NCBI GenBank assembly: GCA_028274465.1
Contig: CM051458.1
Span: forward strand, 30,206,692 to 30,270,691
Origin: Plantago ovata
Lineage: Eukaryota > Streptophyta > Magnoliopsida > Lamiales > Plantaginaceae
Reading direction: 5' to 3'
Length of the DNA stretch: 64,000 bases
The notes beneath the pieces were generated by a model that worked only from the letters and a program-made list of their open reading frames with translations, was not told the DNA's origin and made no database searches. This document shows, piece after piece, positions 9,915 through 21,081 of the stretch; within the stretch, counting starts at the first letter, position 1; each line of letters begins with the position of its first letter. A program made the translations under genes and the position numbers.

Positions 9915-12504
9915 ATGGCTCCCAAGAGACAGTTATCTAAGTCCTCAAAGTCGTCAAAGGTTGATAGTGCTGAAACACGCACTGCTCCGGTGACTACTCC
10001 GGCCACAAACACAACGAAAGTTGTGTTGAAAAACGACCGAATCACAGAAAAACCTATGCCTCCGTCATATCTTGACACTGCAAAGTGTGAGATGTTGATG
10101 CAATGGGGAGGGTTTGCAAAAGAAAAGTACATTAGGTACTTTTATGAACAAGAACTTGATGACCAAAATGAAGAGGCGCTTGAGTTATCAAGCAGCAAGG
10201 CCTCATGAACTTTATCTCTGCTCGCACTAAGCAAGTGAGCATGATTGATACAATGGAATTCTACAATAATGCAGAAATCCAGTCCCTTACAGACAGTAAT
10301 GGAGTCACTGAAAAAGTGATCCTTACTTATGTTCAGAACACGCAAATCGTCCTGAAATGGACTGATTTAGCGGAGATTTTCAGATTCCAACCACTGGAAC
10401 TGAAGATGACGTCACTGCTTCTGACGAAGAAATTGAAGCTTTCTACAGTGACGTCAGAATGCAAAAATGAAGAAAGGCGAGATAGCTCCCGTGACTTGGA
10501 CAAAGCACGTTAAGAGAAAGCATCTCTGCCATTCACTTGGTCTAGTAGCTCTGCTACTGAATAAAGTTCTTGACTCCCAAGTTGGAGGAATTGACAAGTA
10601 GGCCTGAGAAGATGGCCATTGCTGATGCATATCTATGAGAATAAATCGGAACTTAACTGGGCTAAGTACATTTTCAACAGGCTTGTTGATTGTGTTACTA
10701 AGTTTAAGGTAAAGGTAGAAGACAACAAGGTCTCACCTTCCTTTCCAGTTATGTATGGAATCAAGATATGCTATATCCTTGAACATTTCAGGATTCAGCT
10801 AAGAAACCCATTGCCAATCAAGAAATCTGTGTGCAATGTGGGAAGATCTTTCTACAAGCAGAATGTACCTAAGATTGCTGGAAAGAAAACTAAGAAGACA
10901 ACAACTGCAAATGTTGTCAGCACAAGCCAGCAAGAAAGGTATACAACAGCTGCAGATGTTACCACTCAGCAACTTAGAGATGAAACTGCTGTGGATGGTG
11001 GTAACACAAATGAAACTGCTGTAGAAAATCAACAAGGTACGTGTACAACACTGTTGCTGAAAATGCAACTATAGATGACTCTGGGAAACTGGAGAAATCT
11101 AAAAAAAAAAGAGGAAAGCTGATGATGACACTCAGACTGCAGCGTCATCAGCAAACCCCGTACCTAAGAGGAAACGGACAAGCAACAAAAGAAAAAAGAC
11201 ACTGGCTCGCAGTCAGTCCCTGATGTCCAAGACTCCTCAGTCAATTCCCAGACAAATGCTGAAACGCATTTGCCAGTAGATGTTGCTGAAGTAATTACTG
11301 AAACCTATATCAGCAATGTTGAAGTGTTTGCGGAAGCCTTCAACAATCAACTCAACGTTGATAACTCTACTGAGAATAGACCACAAGGCAGTGGAAATGA
11401 AATTCCTGCCCAAGTCCCAGATATCTACATTGTAGATAATTTGATGATCAAATGGAACCCAAGATAAGCCACAAGTGGATATTGCTGCTGATCTGCAAAG
11501 AGCGGCACTTGCTGATGCTGCTGAAAGATGGTTGCTGACAAGCAACTCATCAAGTTGCTGAAACCAGCTTGCTGATGGACCAGTTGCTGAAATAGCAATG
11601 GTTCCAGTTCCTGAAGTTGCTGAAACTCAAGAAGCATTATTCAAAACGCATACTGGCCCAGTTCACCCAAGACATCAATTGACAAAGTCCAGCTTGTACT
11701 GGAAGATTTAAGCAAACAACAATGGAGTTGGAGATTGAAGAATCATCCAACAAGTCAATTGATCTCTTCATGACAAGCAGTGAGCTTAAAGGTCAAGATG
11801 CTTCTGCTCAACTTGTCATTTCAGAGACAAGGGAGATGCTGAAACCGCACAGCTTTCTCAGATAGAGCAAAATCAGAAGTCTGCTGAAGAAACAGTCCAA
11901 GAAGCTGAAGAAACTGTTAATGCTGAAAGACTGAGCCACAACCTGTCCTTCCTCAGCAGGTAGTTAATTCAACCATCAGTAAAACTTCAAAATTCTGAAA
12001 ATATTCTTTTGCTAAAATTATTATCTCTACAGACTTCTCAAGATGCAAGTCAGATGGTTGCTGAAGCCTCTGCACCAGAACCAACACTCCCGCTCAGCAG
12101 GTAGTTAATAATTTGGTATAAAAACTAAGTTTGACAGCTTAGTACTTGTGTCTAATTTTAATTTATTTCAGGATGAACAAATGGAGGATGCTACTCAAGC
12201 TCCTCATGGAATGGAGGAATTGTACTACATGAGCTTGCTGACTCTGCAGGTAAATCATGTTTCAGATTTAAACTCTAAACAATTCTCCAAACCAATCCTG
12301 ATCTAAATAAAATTCTTTTCAGGCTCAAAGGAGACCACTGAAAGTGAAGGGTACTCATCACTGAAGATCAGCAAGTAAGTTCTGAAGAAACTATACTTGA
12401 ACGAACTTGAGCGGACACTTTGTCAAGAGTTGCGAAGTCCGTCCGCAAACTGGCAAAGATACAGGAGAAGGAACTTTTCTTCAATCTCCACCTTCATCTC
12501 TCAA
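9915..12504 (+). pseudogene. Accessory ORF of element A, first copy (low-quality contig end)
   Basis: Starts MAPKRQ at 9915 and follows the accessory ORF described at 14874-20813, including its three intron-like insertions (near 11960-12035, 12103-12171 and 12250-12323). It is broken by dozens of one-base indels, many in short homopolymers and increasingly dense towards the N gap, which is the signature of an unpolished contig end rather than natural decay. It ends at 12504, corresponding to 17494 in the second copy. I would not count it as an independent gene. Confidence 0.75.
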
Positions 12505-12604
12505 NNNNNNNNNNNNNNNNNNNNNNNNNNNNNNNNNNNNNNNNNNNNNNNNNNNNNNNNNNNNNNNNNNNNNNNNNNNNNNNNNNNNNNNNNNNNNNNN
12601 NNNN
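12505..12604. other. Assembly gap (100 N)
   Basis: Exactly 100 undetermined bases, the conventional placeholder for a gap of unknown size. The sequence on its left (to 12504) is homologous to the sequence ending at 17494, and the sequence on its right (from 12605) to the sequence starting at 7621. The two contigs therefore appear to overlap rather than to be separated. Confidence 0.97.
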
Positions 12605-13968
12605 GTGTTCAGAAACAAGCTGGAGTCTCTGGTAACAAGAAGCACAAGTTGCAAGGTACTGAGACTATTGGACTAATGATTCTTACGCTCCAGTTGCAAG
12701 ATTGGATGCAATTAGGCTTTTCTTGGCCTTTGCTGCTCACAATGACTTCATTGTTTACCAAATGGATGTTAAGAGTGCATTCTTAAATGGTGAACTTGCT
12801 GAAGAAGTCTACCTAGAACAACCCCCTGGCTTTGAACTTCCCTCAGAAATCAAGATGGTATAACAAGCTTCAGAAAGCTGTATATGGTCTAAAGCAAGCA
12901 CCAAGAGCATGGTATGATACCTTGGCTAAGTTCTTGCTGGAAATGGTTTCAAGAAAGGTGAAGTTGACAAAACTCTTTTTACCATGAACCATGATGGTAA
13001 ATTAATCTTAGTTCAAATTATGTGGATGACATAATTTTTGGATCTAAGGACAAGCAACTTTGTGATGATTTTGCCAAACTCATGACTAATAAGTTTGAAA
13101 TGAGTATGATGGGAAATTGAATTATTTCCTAGGGTTGCAAGTCAAGCAACTCAAAGATGGAATATTCATAAATCAAGCAAAGTATGCGAAAGAAATGCTC
13201 ATAAAGTTTAGGATCAAAGAGGATGAGAAAACCTGAAAAGATCCCTATGAGTGTTGGTACCAAATTGGGCTATACTAAAGAGGACAAAAGTGTTGAAGAA
13301 CACAAGTATAGGAAGCTCATTGGTTCCTTGTTGTATTCTAACAGCAAGTAGACCTGACATTCAGTATGTTGTTTGTGTGTGTGCAAGATTCCAATCTGAT
13401 CCAAGAGAATCACACTACAAAAAGGCAATCAAATACTGAAATATGTTAAAGGTACAGTCAATGTTGGATTATGGTATCCTAAAGATTCTGGACTTGAATT
13501 GGTTGGCTATTCTGATGCTGATCATGGTGGATCAACTCTTGATAGAAAAAGTACCTCTGGAACTTGTCAGTTTTTGGGTACTAGATTAATATCATGGTTC
13601 AGCAAGAAGCAAACGTGTGTCACCAATTCATCTACTGAATCTGAATACATTGCAGCTGGTTGTTGCACAGCTCAAATCCTATGGATTCAGCAACAATTAA
13701 GAGATTATGGTATTTCTGCAAAGAAACACCAATCTTTTGTGATAATACAAGTGCTATTGCAATTACGCAAAATCCTAAGTTTCACTCTAGGACCAAGCAC
13801 ATTGATATTAGACATCATTTCATTAGAGATCATGTGGAAAAAGGTGATATTGAGGTTGTGAAAGTAGGTACTGAAGATCAGCTTGCTGACATCTTTACCA
13901 AGCCCCTACCGGATAATAGGTTCGCAATGCTAAGGTATAACCTTGGATTGATTGAACTACCTCAATAA
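12605..13968 (+). pseudogene. pol: pol RT-RNase H of element A, second copy (right contig start)
   Basis: Near-identical to 7621-9009. The first 80 bases after the gap are garbled relative to the other copy, then RT ([10 protein letters not shown] near 12766, YVDDI near 13020 with a one-base loss) and RNase H (SDADHGG near 13511, [11 protein letters not shown] near 13630, CDNTSAI near 13740) follow to TAA at 13966-13968. Frameshifts near 12859, 12940, 13018, 13113, 13431 and 13724 are mostly single bases in runs. Most likely the same locus read twice; an uncollapsed second haplotype is the alternative. Confidence 0.85.
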
Positions 13969-13988
13969 AGGATACACTTGGCAGAATG

Positions 13989-14344
13989 CTGAAACAGGTA
14001 TTCAGCAAGCCAAAGTATTCCTGTCCAAAAGACCAAGTCACTGATTTCTTCTAAGAATGATAAGTCACAACATGATTGCTGAAACAGGCATTCAGCAAGT
14101 AATTCCTTCAAAACAGGTATTTGTTAGGAAACTTGACCATTTGCTGAGACAGGCACTCAGTAAGTGAAAGAACTTAAGGATTGCTGAGACGGGTACTCAG
14201 ACAATCAAAAGATACTGAAACAGGTATTCAAGTATCAAAATAATTTTCTGAGACGGGAACTCAGAAAAAGAGCAAAAGCTCATCTCTCAGATTTTACCAA
14301 AGGATGTCTCAAGTGCAAAAGAATTTACTGATACGGGAAATCAG
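13989..14344 (+). repeat. Hairpin array between pol and accessory ORF, second copy
   Basis: Matches 9030-9384 unit by unit, with the same ACRGGNA loops and paired stems. One unit has an A in the loop (AAAACAGGTATTTG near 14111) where the first copy has G. It is probably the same physical array because of the contig overlap. Confidence 0.75.
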
Positions 14345-14873
14345 AAATGTCTTTTAAACTTAGAAAATATGAGATATCTAAGTAAGGGGGAATTTTCAGC
14401 AAGTATCTAGATTGTTAATTCAAACTCGCTGAAAGATTCTTGTCTATTTCAGCAAGCAATCTATCCCTTATTACTCGGTAAAATCAATTTGTGACGTTAA
14501 GCTGGCACAGATAAACTCGCAATAATCATGACATGAAATTCAATGGTGGCCATTGATTAAAAGGAGTTATTGATCTAACGGCTAACAAAACAAAGAGAGA
14601 GAGTGCTCTGGCGGTTTTAGTTAGTGGGCCATTACGCATTCAATGCAAAGGCTCCACTATCTCCAGTGTTTCTCTGTTTTACCCTTGCTGAGAGCTCAAA
14701 TCGATTGAGTTTCTCACACACCAGAGACACTATATAAAGAAGGAGTTAGAGAAATGACAAAATTCTTTAACTCACATTTCCTTTCTCTGCAAATTCTAGC
14801 CTGAATCTACTGTACCTCCGGTCAAAAAGCAAACTATCTCTTTTCGTACAATCTTTCTTGCTCTATATAAGAA
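14345..14873 (+). promoter_or_regulatory. Internal promoter and leader of the accessory ORF (second copy)
   Basis: TATA box at 14730-14739, ATG at 14874. The region upstream (14345-14720) includes a PPT-like AAGGGGGAA near 14386 and otherwise no ORF. The first copy and B have the same arrangement, which supports a real promoter rather than a chance TATA. Confidence 0.6.
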
Positions 14874-16953
14874 ATGGCTCCCAAGAGACAGTCATCTAAG
14901 TCCTCAAAATCGTCAAAGGTTGATAGTGCTGAAACACGCACTACTCCGGTGACTGCTCCGGTGACTACTCTGACCCCAGACACAACGAAAGTTGTGTTGA
15001 AAAACGACCGAATCACTGTAAAACCTATGCCTCCGTCATATCTTGACACTGCAAAGTGTGCGATGTTGATGCAATGGGGAGGTTTTGCAAAAGAAAAGTA
15101 CATTAGGTACTTTTATGAACAAGAACATGATGACCAAAATGAAGAGGCGCTTGAGTTCATCAAGCAGCAAGGCCTCATGAACTTTATCTCTGCTCGCACT
15201 AAGCAAGTGAGCATGATTGATACTATGGAATTCTACATCAATGTAGAAATCCAGTCCCTTACAGACAGTAATGGAGTCACTGAAAAAGTGATCCTTACTT
15301 ATGTTCAGAACACGCAAATCGTCCTGAAATGGACTGATTTAGCGGAGATTTTTCAGATTCCAACCACTGGAACTGAAGATGACGTCACTGCTTCTGACGA
15401 AGAAATTGAAGCTTTCTACAGTGACGTCAGAAATGCAAAGATGAAGAAATGCGAGATAGCTCCCGTGACTTAGACAAAGCACGTTAAGAGAAAGCATCTC
15501 TGCCATTCACTTGGTCTAGTAGCTCTGCTACTAATAAAAGTTCTTGACTCCCAAGTTGGAGGAATTGACCAAGTAGGCCTGAGAAGATGGCCATTGCTGA
15601 TGCATATCTATGAAAATAAATCGGAACTTAACTGGGCTAAGTACATTTTCAACAGGCTTGTTGATTGTGTTACTAAGTTTAAGGTAAAGGTTGAAGACAA
15701 CAAGGTCTCACCTTCCTTTCCAGTTATGTATGGAATCAAGATATGCTATATCCTTGAACATTTCACGATTCAGCTAAGAAACCCACTGCCAATCAAGAAA
15801 TCTGTGTGCAATGTGGGAAGATCTTTCTACAAGCAGAATGTACCTAAGATTGCTGGAAAGAAAACCAAGAAGACAACAACTGCAAATGTTGTCAGCACAA
15901 GCCAGCAAGAAAGGTATACAACAGCTGCAGATGTTACCACTCAGCAACTTAGAGATGAAACTGCTGTTGGTGGTGGTAACACAAATGAAACTACTGTAGA
16001 AAACCAACAAGGTACGTGTACAACACCTGTTGCTGAAAAGGCAACAATAGATGACTCTGGGAAACTGGAGAAATCTAAAAAGAAAAAGAGGAAAGCTGAT
16101 GATGACACTCAGACTGCAGCGTCATCAGCAAATCCCGTACCTAAGAGGAAACAGACAAGTAACAAAAGAAAGAAGACACTGGCTTCTCAGTCAGTCCCTA
16201 ATGTCCAAGACTCCTCAGTCAATTCCCAGACAAATGCTGAAACGCATTTGCCAGTAGATGTTGCTGAAGTAATTACTGAAACATATATCAGCAATGTTGA
16301 AGTGTTTGCGGAAGCCTTCAACAATCAACTTAACGTTGATAACTCTACTGAGAATAAACCACAAGGCAGTGGAAATGAAATTCCTGCCCAAGTCCCAGAT
16401 ATCTACATTGTAGATATTCCAAATGATCCAACTAGTGGAACCAGCAAGCGATATTGCTGATGATCTGCAAAGAGCGGCACTAGCTGATGCTGCTGAAAAG
16501 ATGGTTGCTGAACAAGCAACTCATCAAGTTGCTGAAACCCAGCTTGCTGATGGACCAGTTGCTGAAATAGCAATGGTTCCAGTTCCTGAAGTTGCTGAAA
16601 CTCAAGAAGCACTATTCAAAGACGCATCTCTTGATGCTGAGAATACTGGCCCAAGTTCACCCAAGACTTCAATTGACAAAGTCCAACTTGTACTGGAAGA
16701 TCTAAGCAAACAAATGGAGTTGGAGATTGAAGAATCATCCAACAAGTCAATTGATCTCTTCATGACAAGCAGTGAGATTAAAGGTCAAGATGCTTCTGCT
16801 CAACTTGTCAATTCAGAGACAAGGGAGATTGCTGAAACCGCACAGCTTTCTCAGTTAGAGCAAAATCAGAAGTCTGCTGAAGAAACAGTCCCAGAAGCAG
16901 AAGAAACTGTTAATGCTGAAAGGACGGAGCCACAACCTGTCCTTCCTCAGAAG

Positions 16954-17028
16954 GTAGTTAATTCAACCATCAGTAAAACTTCAAATTCTGAAAATTGTTC
17001 TTTTGCTAAAATTATTCTTTCTCTACAG
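16954..17028 (+). other. Intron 1 in accessory ORF of A (75 bp, absent from B)
   Basis: GTAGTT...CTCTACAG with a T-rich 3' tract. In B the flanking exon sequences (QPVL, then TSQDAS) are joined directly (B, minus strand, near 29007-29020). The length is a multiple of three with no in-frame stop, so an unspliced RNA also reads through. Confidence 0.85.
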
Positions 17029-17097
17029 ACTTCTCAAGATGCAAGTCAGATGGTTGCTGAAGCCTCTGCACCAGAACCAACACTCCCTGCTCAGCAG

Positions 17098-17169
17098 GTA
17101 GTTAATAATTTTGGTATAAAAACTAAGTTTGACAGCTTAGTACTTGTGTCTAATTTTAATTTATTTCAG
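17098..17169 (+). other. Intron 2 in accessory ORF of A (72 bp, absent from B)
   Basis: CAGCAG|GTAGTTAA...TTTATTTCAG|GATGAAC. B reads CAGCAGGATGAAC without interruption (minus strand, near 28938-28952). The length is divisible by three and open in frame. Confidence 0.88.
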
Positions 17170-17247
17170 GATGAACAAATGGAGGATGCTACTCAAGCTC
17201 CTCATCGAATGGAAATTGTACTACATGAGCTTGCTGACTCTCAGCAG

Positions 17248-17322
17248 GTAAATCATGTTTCAGATTTAAACTCTAAAACAATTCTCCAAACCAATCCTGA
17301 TCTAAATAAAATTCTTTTTCAG
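17248..17322 (+). other. Intron 3 in accessory ORF of A (75 bp, absent from B)
   Basis: CAGCAG|GTAAATCATG...TTCTTTTTCAG|GCTCAAAAGG. B reads CAGCAGGCTCTAAAGG (minus strand, near 28857-28872). The length is divisible by three and open in frame. Confidence 0.88.
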
Positions 17323-19979
17323 GCTCAAAAGGAGACCACTGAAGTGGTACTCATCACTGAAGATCAACAAGTAAGTTCTGAAGAACTTTACTTGAACTTC
17401 AAGAGGACAACTTTGTCAAGAGTTGCTAAGTCTGTCAGCAACTGGCAAAGATACAGAAGAATGGACTTCTCAGATCTTCACCTTCATCTCTCAAATGAGA
17501 AAAAGAGAACTTCACTGTTAAAGCTCGAAACATTTGTCCACTCCATCCTTCCTGAAGAAATAACATATTCTCAGCAAATGAGCTCAAATCAGAGAGAATA
17601 TGAAGGCCAAATTTAAGAGTGCCTCTCCAGCTGAACAAGTTGTGATGCTCAAAGGTCTTTTGTTCCTGTGGTGGCTGATCCCCACAAATTAACTGAGGAA
17701 GAGGAAGTGACAAGTGTTGCTTTGTACAAGCATGTTGAGCTAGTCATTCTGACAGATGATGAAGAAGAAGAAGAAGATGAGAACATCCCCACTGATCCCA
17801 GTGATGATGAAGGAAAAGATTCTAAGGACAAGAAAGATGACAATGATGATAATCAAGGTCCAAGTCCTGGCGCTGGTGGATTGAAGTTAACAGTTGCTAA
17901 GAATACTCAATCTGACAATCAGCAAGCTGAACAACAACAATCTCAGCAAGAATCTCAACCTCCTCCTGTTGCTGCTGAAAATCAAGCACATGTACAAGGT
18001 GCTGATACTGAAGAAGAATACGCCAGAAAAAGGGCTGCCTTGAAAAATGGCAAGAGTCCAGTTTCTGATGCCAAGCTTACTGAAGAAAACCTTGAAGATG
18101 AGGATGAAGAAGATGAAGATTACCAACGAGCTCTACAAAATAGTCTCGTGATCCATGCAAGGCATACGCAGGATCTGGAAATTGGTGAATCTTCAAGACC
18201 AAAATCCAAGGAAGTTCCATCCCTTCCACTTACTACTGGCGAAACTCCAGTTATTGAGTCTCAAACGTTGCCTTCAGCAACTACTCAATTAAAACTAACT
18301 ACTGGCGAAACTCCAGTAATTGAGCCACAAACTCAATTGAAACAACTATCTACTGGTGAAACTCCAGTCGTTGAGTCTGAAGTGTTGCCATCAGCAACCA
18401 CTCAACAAAAAGGAAGTGAAGCTACTGACAAAGGCTCAAAAGTCGCTCAACTTGATGAATCTGAGGATGATGACGACTTGTCAGAAAATGATGATGAACA
18501 ATCCAAGCGAGACCCAAAAGTCGTTCAGATTCCTCCTCCTGATTACATCAATGATTTAGACGATGGTCTAAGAGCCGAATTGCTGACGCGTGATGATCAG
18601 TTTGCTTCTGAAATTAAGGTTCATTCCTTAACACCTCATTTAGTGCCGTTCCCAAGAGTTGAGGAGTTTACTCCCAGAATTCTAGCACTAAAGCAAGTCC
18701 ATGATGCCTGCAAAGCTGAAGATGAGGCATTGCTTGCTGAGAGCCCACTTGACATTGGAAAAATATTGGCTACAGTGCTGAGACGCACTACAACTTTGAC
18801 AATAGCTCAGAGAGACATAAGTCTTTATCACAAGAGCTATGAAGAAGATGTAAGTCAGGCGCTCAAGCTTGCAAAGAATGCTCTTGTCAAGGCTCAGAAT
18901 ATTATGGATGAGAAGGCCGCAACAGAGAAAAGACATGAAGAGAACATGATGAATATTCAAAAAGAGTTGGCAACAATGAACTCTGACCAACAAGCAATCA
19001 TCATGAAGTATAACAGTCTCAACACTCTTGCTGAAAATTGCAATGAGTTTTATTCTCTGCACATCACTCCGATGTTGCAATCCATGTCTAAGGGGGAAAA
19101 GAAAAACACTAGAAAAAGCAATCAAACCCCTCCTACTCCTGCTGCTGATGCGCCACTTCCATTAGAACCTCTTGCTGAAAGAGAGCAAAGTTCTAAAAAA
19201 CAAGCAGAATCTGAGTTAAATTCAGCAAGTACCAAAAAGAGAAAAACCGCTGCTGAAACTCAAGATTTCTGTCACACTGAAAGTCATCACAATCTGAATG
19301 AACATGATGAAGAAGATGATGACAATCAAACAATAGCTCAAGCCATAAGAGCTAGACCCTTAACAGCCATAACTCCGTCTGGCCATTCAAAGCATTTCTC
19401 GTCGGACTCTTCAGCAAGAGATCAAGACAATGCTAAAACAAGAAGAAGAAGGCAAAGACATGAAGAGAAAAGGCTGGCCAGCATTGCTATTGGCTCCGGC
19501 ATTGAATATACAAAGACCAGCAATGAGGAAACCACTCAGAATGTAATCAGAAACATTCATGGTTGCTGGATTTTAAAGCTGGAAGACTTGCTGGTAAATG
19601 AGTTCTTTCCTACAGCCATTTTGAATCAAATGTTCAAATGGATTGAACTCAAGGTCCAAAGAAATCAAAGGGAAGAATCCCTCCCAAGAAATGTTGCTGG
19701 GAAATGGTTGAATCTAGAGGTCCATGTAAGAAGAGTTGCCATTGGTAAGACATACAAGCAAGAACCAAATCTGATCAAACCACCTGGCATTGCTTACTAC
19801 GCTGACCCGGTAACAAAGAGACCTAAGAAGAAACTTGGATTGATTCCTTATGAGTATTTCTATCTCACTGCTAAGGATCAAGAAGAAGATCTTCTCTGGT
19901 TAAGAAAGATTCATCCGAGAAGCATTTCAGATACACAACTTCTCCATGCCAGCAATTGGGGCATGCATTTGTGGGTAAT

Positions 19980-20585
19980 AAGTTATAATTAAGTCATCTC
20001 ACCCCAAAACTCTCTAACTGAAAACACACCCTTTCAGGCGTGATATTCAGGGGGAACTTAATCGAGCATAGTTTTGCTGATTAAAAGTACCAAGTTTGGT
20101 GGAGAACAAGGTTGAGTTCTCTAGTTTAGGTTGGAGACAAAGCAAGTGTGCTTTGGTTTCTGTTGAATCGCTTTAGATAGGAGATTGTAAGGAACCTCAA
20201 TCATATCTTAGTGGATTCACTCCTAGAAAGGACAAAGTGGATTAGTTGAGAGATTACGCCACTCTCAGATACCACTATAAAAGCGTTTGTGTGATTTACT
20301 TACCGCATTTAGCTTTCAGCAAATTATATCTGTTTGTACACAGTCACTCACTTCACTTGCTGAAAGAGCACTTATTGTTTCAAAGACTTCCGCTCTCTGA
20401 TTTCAAGTATCAGCAAACCAAGCTACTGTAAAGTAACTTACGCTTGATGAGAAAGTTAAGTATCAGCAACCTCATTACTGAAAAGTAATAAGTACTTGTT
20501 GAGAAACATTTTAAACGACGAAAGTTTGAAAAGACTATTCACCCCCCCCCCCTCTAGTCTTTCTTGTTGTTTAAAGGGACCAACA
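19980..20585 (+). repeat. 5'-truncated LTR fragment inserted in the accessory ORF of A, flanked by a 50-bp direct repeat
   Basis: Equivalent to the last 620 or so bases of the family LTR (compare 2487-3107), ending exactly at the LTR/PBS boundary GGGACCAACA with 11 C in the homopolymer. The 50 bases before it (19930-19979) are repeated after it (20586-20635) with one mismatch. The left junction has AAT microhomology. The insertion introduces a stop at about 19990 and splits off the last 70 codons of the ORF. Confidence 0.85.
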
Positions 20586-20813
20586 GATACACAGCTTCTC
20601 CATGCCAGCAATTGGGGCATGCATTTGTGGGTAATTAATTACATGGAAATGAATGCTGAAAAGCATCATCATACTGCCTGCAAAAACGCAAGAATTCTTC
20701 AACTACAAGTCCGTAGGCTTCTGGAAAACTACGAAAAGGATTGTGTTGAATTCACTGCACTTTCTGAGAAGAGTGTAAGAGAGATTTTGAGAAAATCCTC
20801 TGAAAGAGATTAA

Positions 20814-21066
20814 GTCCCTACAATAGTTTTTTTGTTAAAGTTTTTGTTTGTTGATTCTGTTTATGTTATCTATGCTTTTTCATGTAAACTTCTGAATGAT
20901 AACTATCAGCAATGAAATCTTTTGACTCTTATTGGTTTTTGATTATGCAATCTACTTATGCTTACTGTTTAATTATTCAAGTATGCTTGCATTAATCAAC
21001 TGATTTATTCAACATCAGAAACCTCTAAAAGGGTAACAATTAATTTAGCCATGGATTGCTAACATC
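20814..21066 (+). other. 3' non-coding region of element A before the PPT
   Basis: AT-rich, no ORF. The B counterpart (23646-23899, inverted) is similar by eye, so the stretch is part of the element and probably carries the 3' end of the accessory transcript. Confidence 0.6.
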
Positions 21067-21079
21067 AAAGAGGGGGAAA
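21067..21079 (+). other. Polypurine tract of element A
   Basis: AAAGAGGGGGAAA two bases before the 3' LTR, the plus-strand primer of reverse transcription. B has lost the equivalent by deletion. Confidence 0.9.
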
Positions 21080-21081
21080 TT

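Larger units (their letters stand above)
14874..20813 (+). pseudogene. Accessory ORF of element A (large nuclear-type protein of unknown function), with introns, few lesions
   Basis: Long reading frame between pol and the PPT. The ATG at 14874 (MAPKRQSSKSSK) is conserved in B. Parts in order: a basic Ser/Lys N-terminus; a globular region of about 260 residues (WGGFAKEKYIRYFYEQE, LKWTDLAEIFQIPTTGTEDD); Lys/Arg clusters such as KSKKKKRKADDD and PVPKRK that look like nuclear localisation signals; a long Glu/Gln/Ala region rich in VAE; an acidic run near 17755; three TTGETPV-type repeats (18230-18410); coiled coil; another Arg cluster (RRRRQR); and a conserved C-terminal domain ending near 20813. 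No signal peptide or membrane segment is seen, so an env role is unlikely. Lesions: TAG at 15471 (TGG in the other copy), a frameshift near 16440, a deletion near 17590, and an LTR fragment at 19980-20585. I recognise no catalytic motif; the N-terminal region could be related to the plant transposon-associated domains found in such ORFs. Confidence 0.75.

Noticed and set aside
7621..17494. Genuine tandem duplication of RT to accessory ORF within element A
   Set aside because: The repeat ends coincide exactly with both edges of a 100-N gap and error density rises towards it; an unmerged contig overlap explains this better.
14874..20813. Envelope gene, making element A an endogenous-virus-like Copia
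   Set aside because: The position fits, but there is no signal peptide, membrane segment or cleavage-site pattern, and the basic clusters point to the nucleus.
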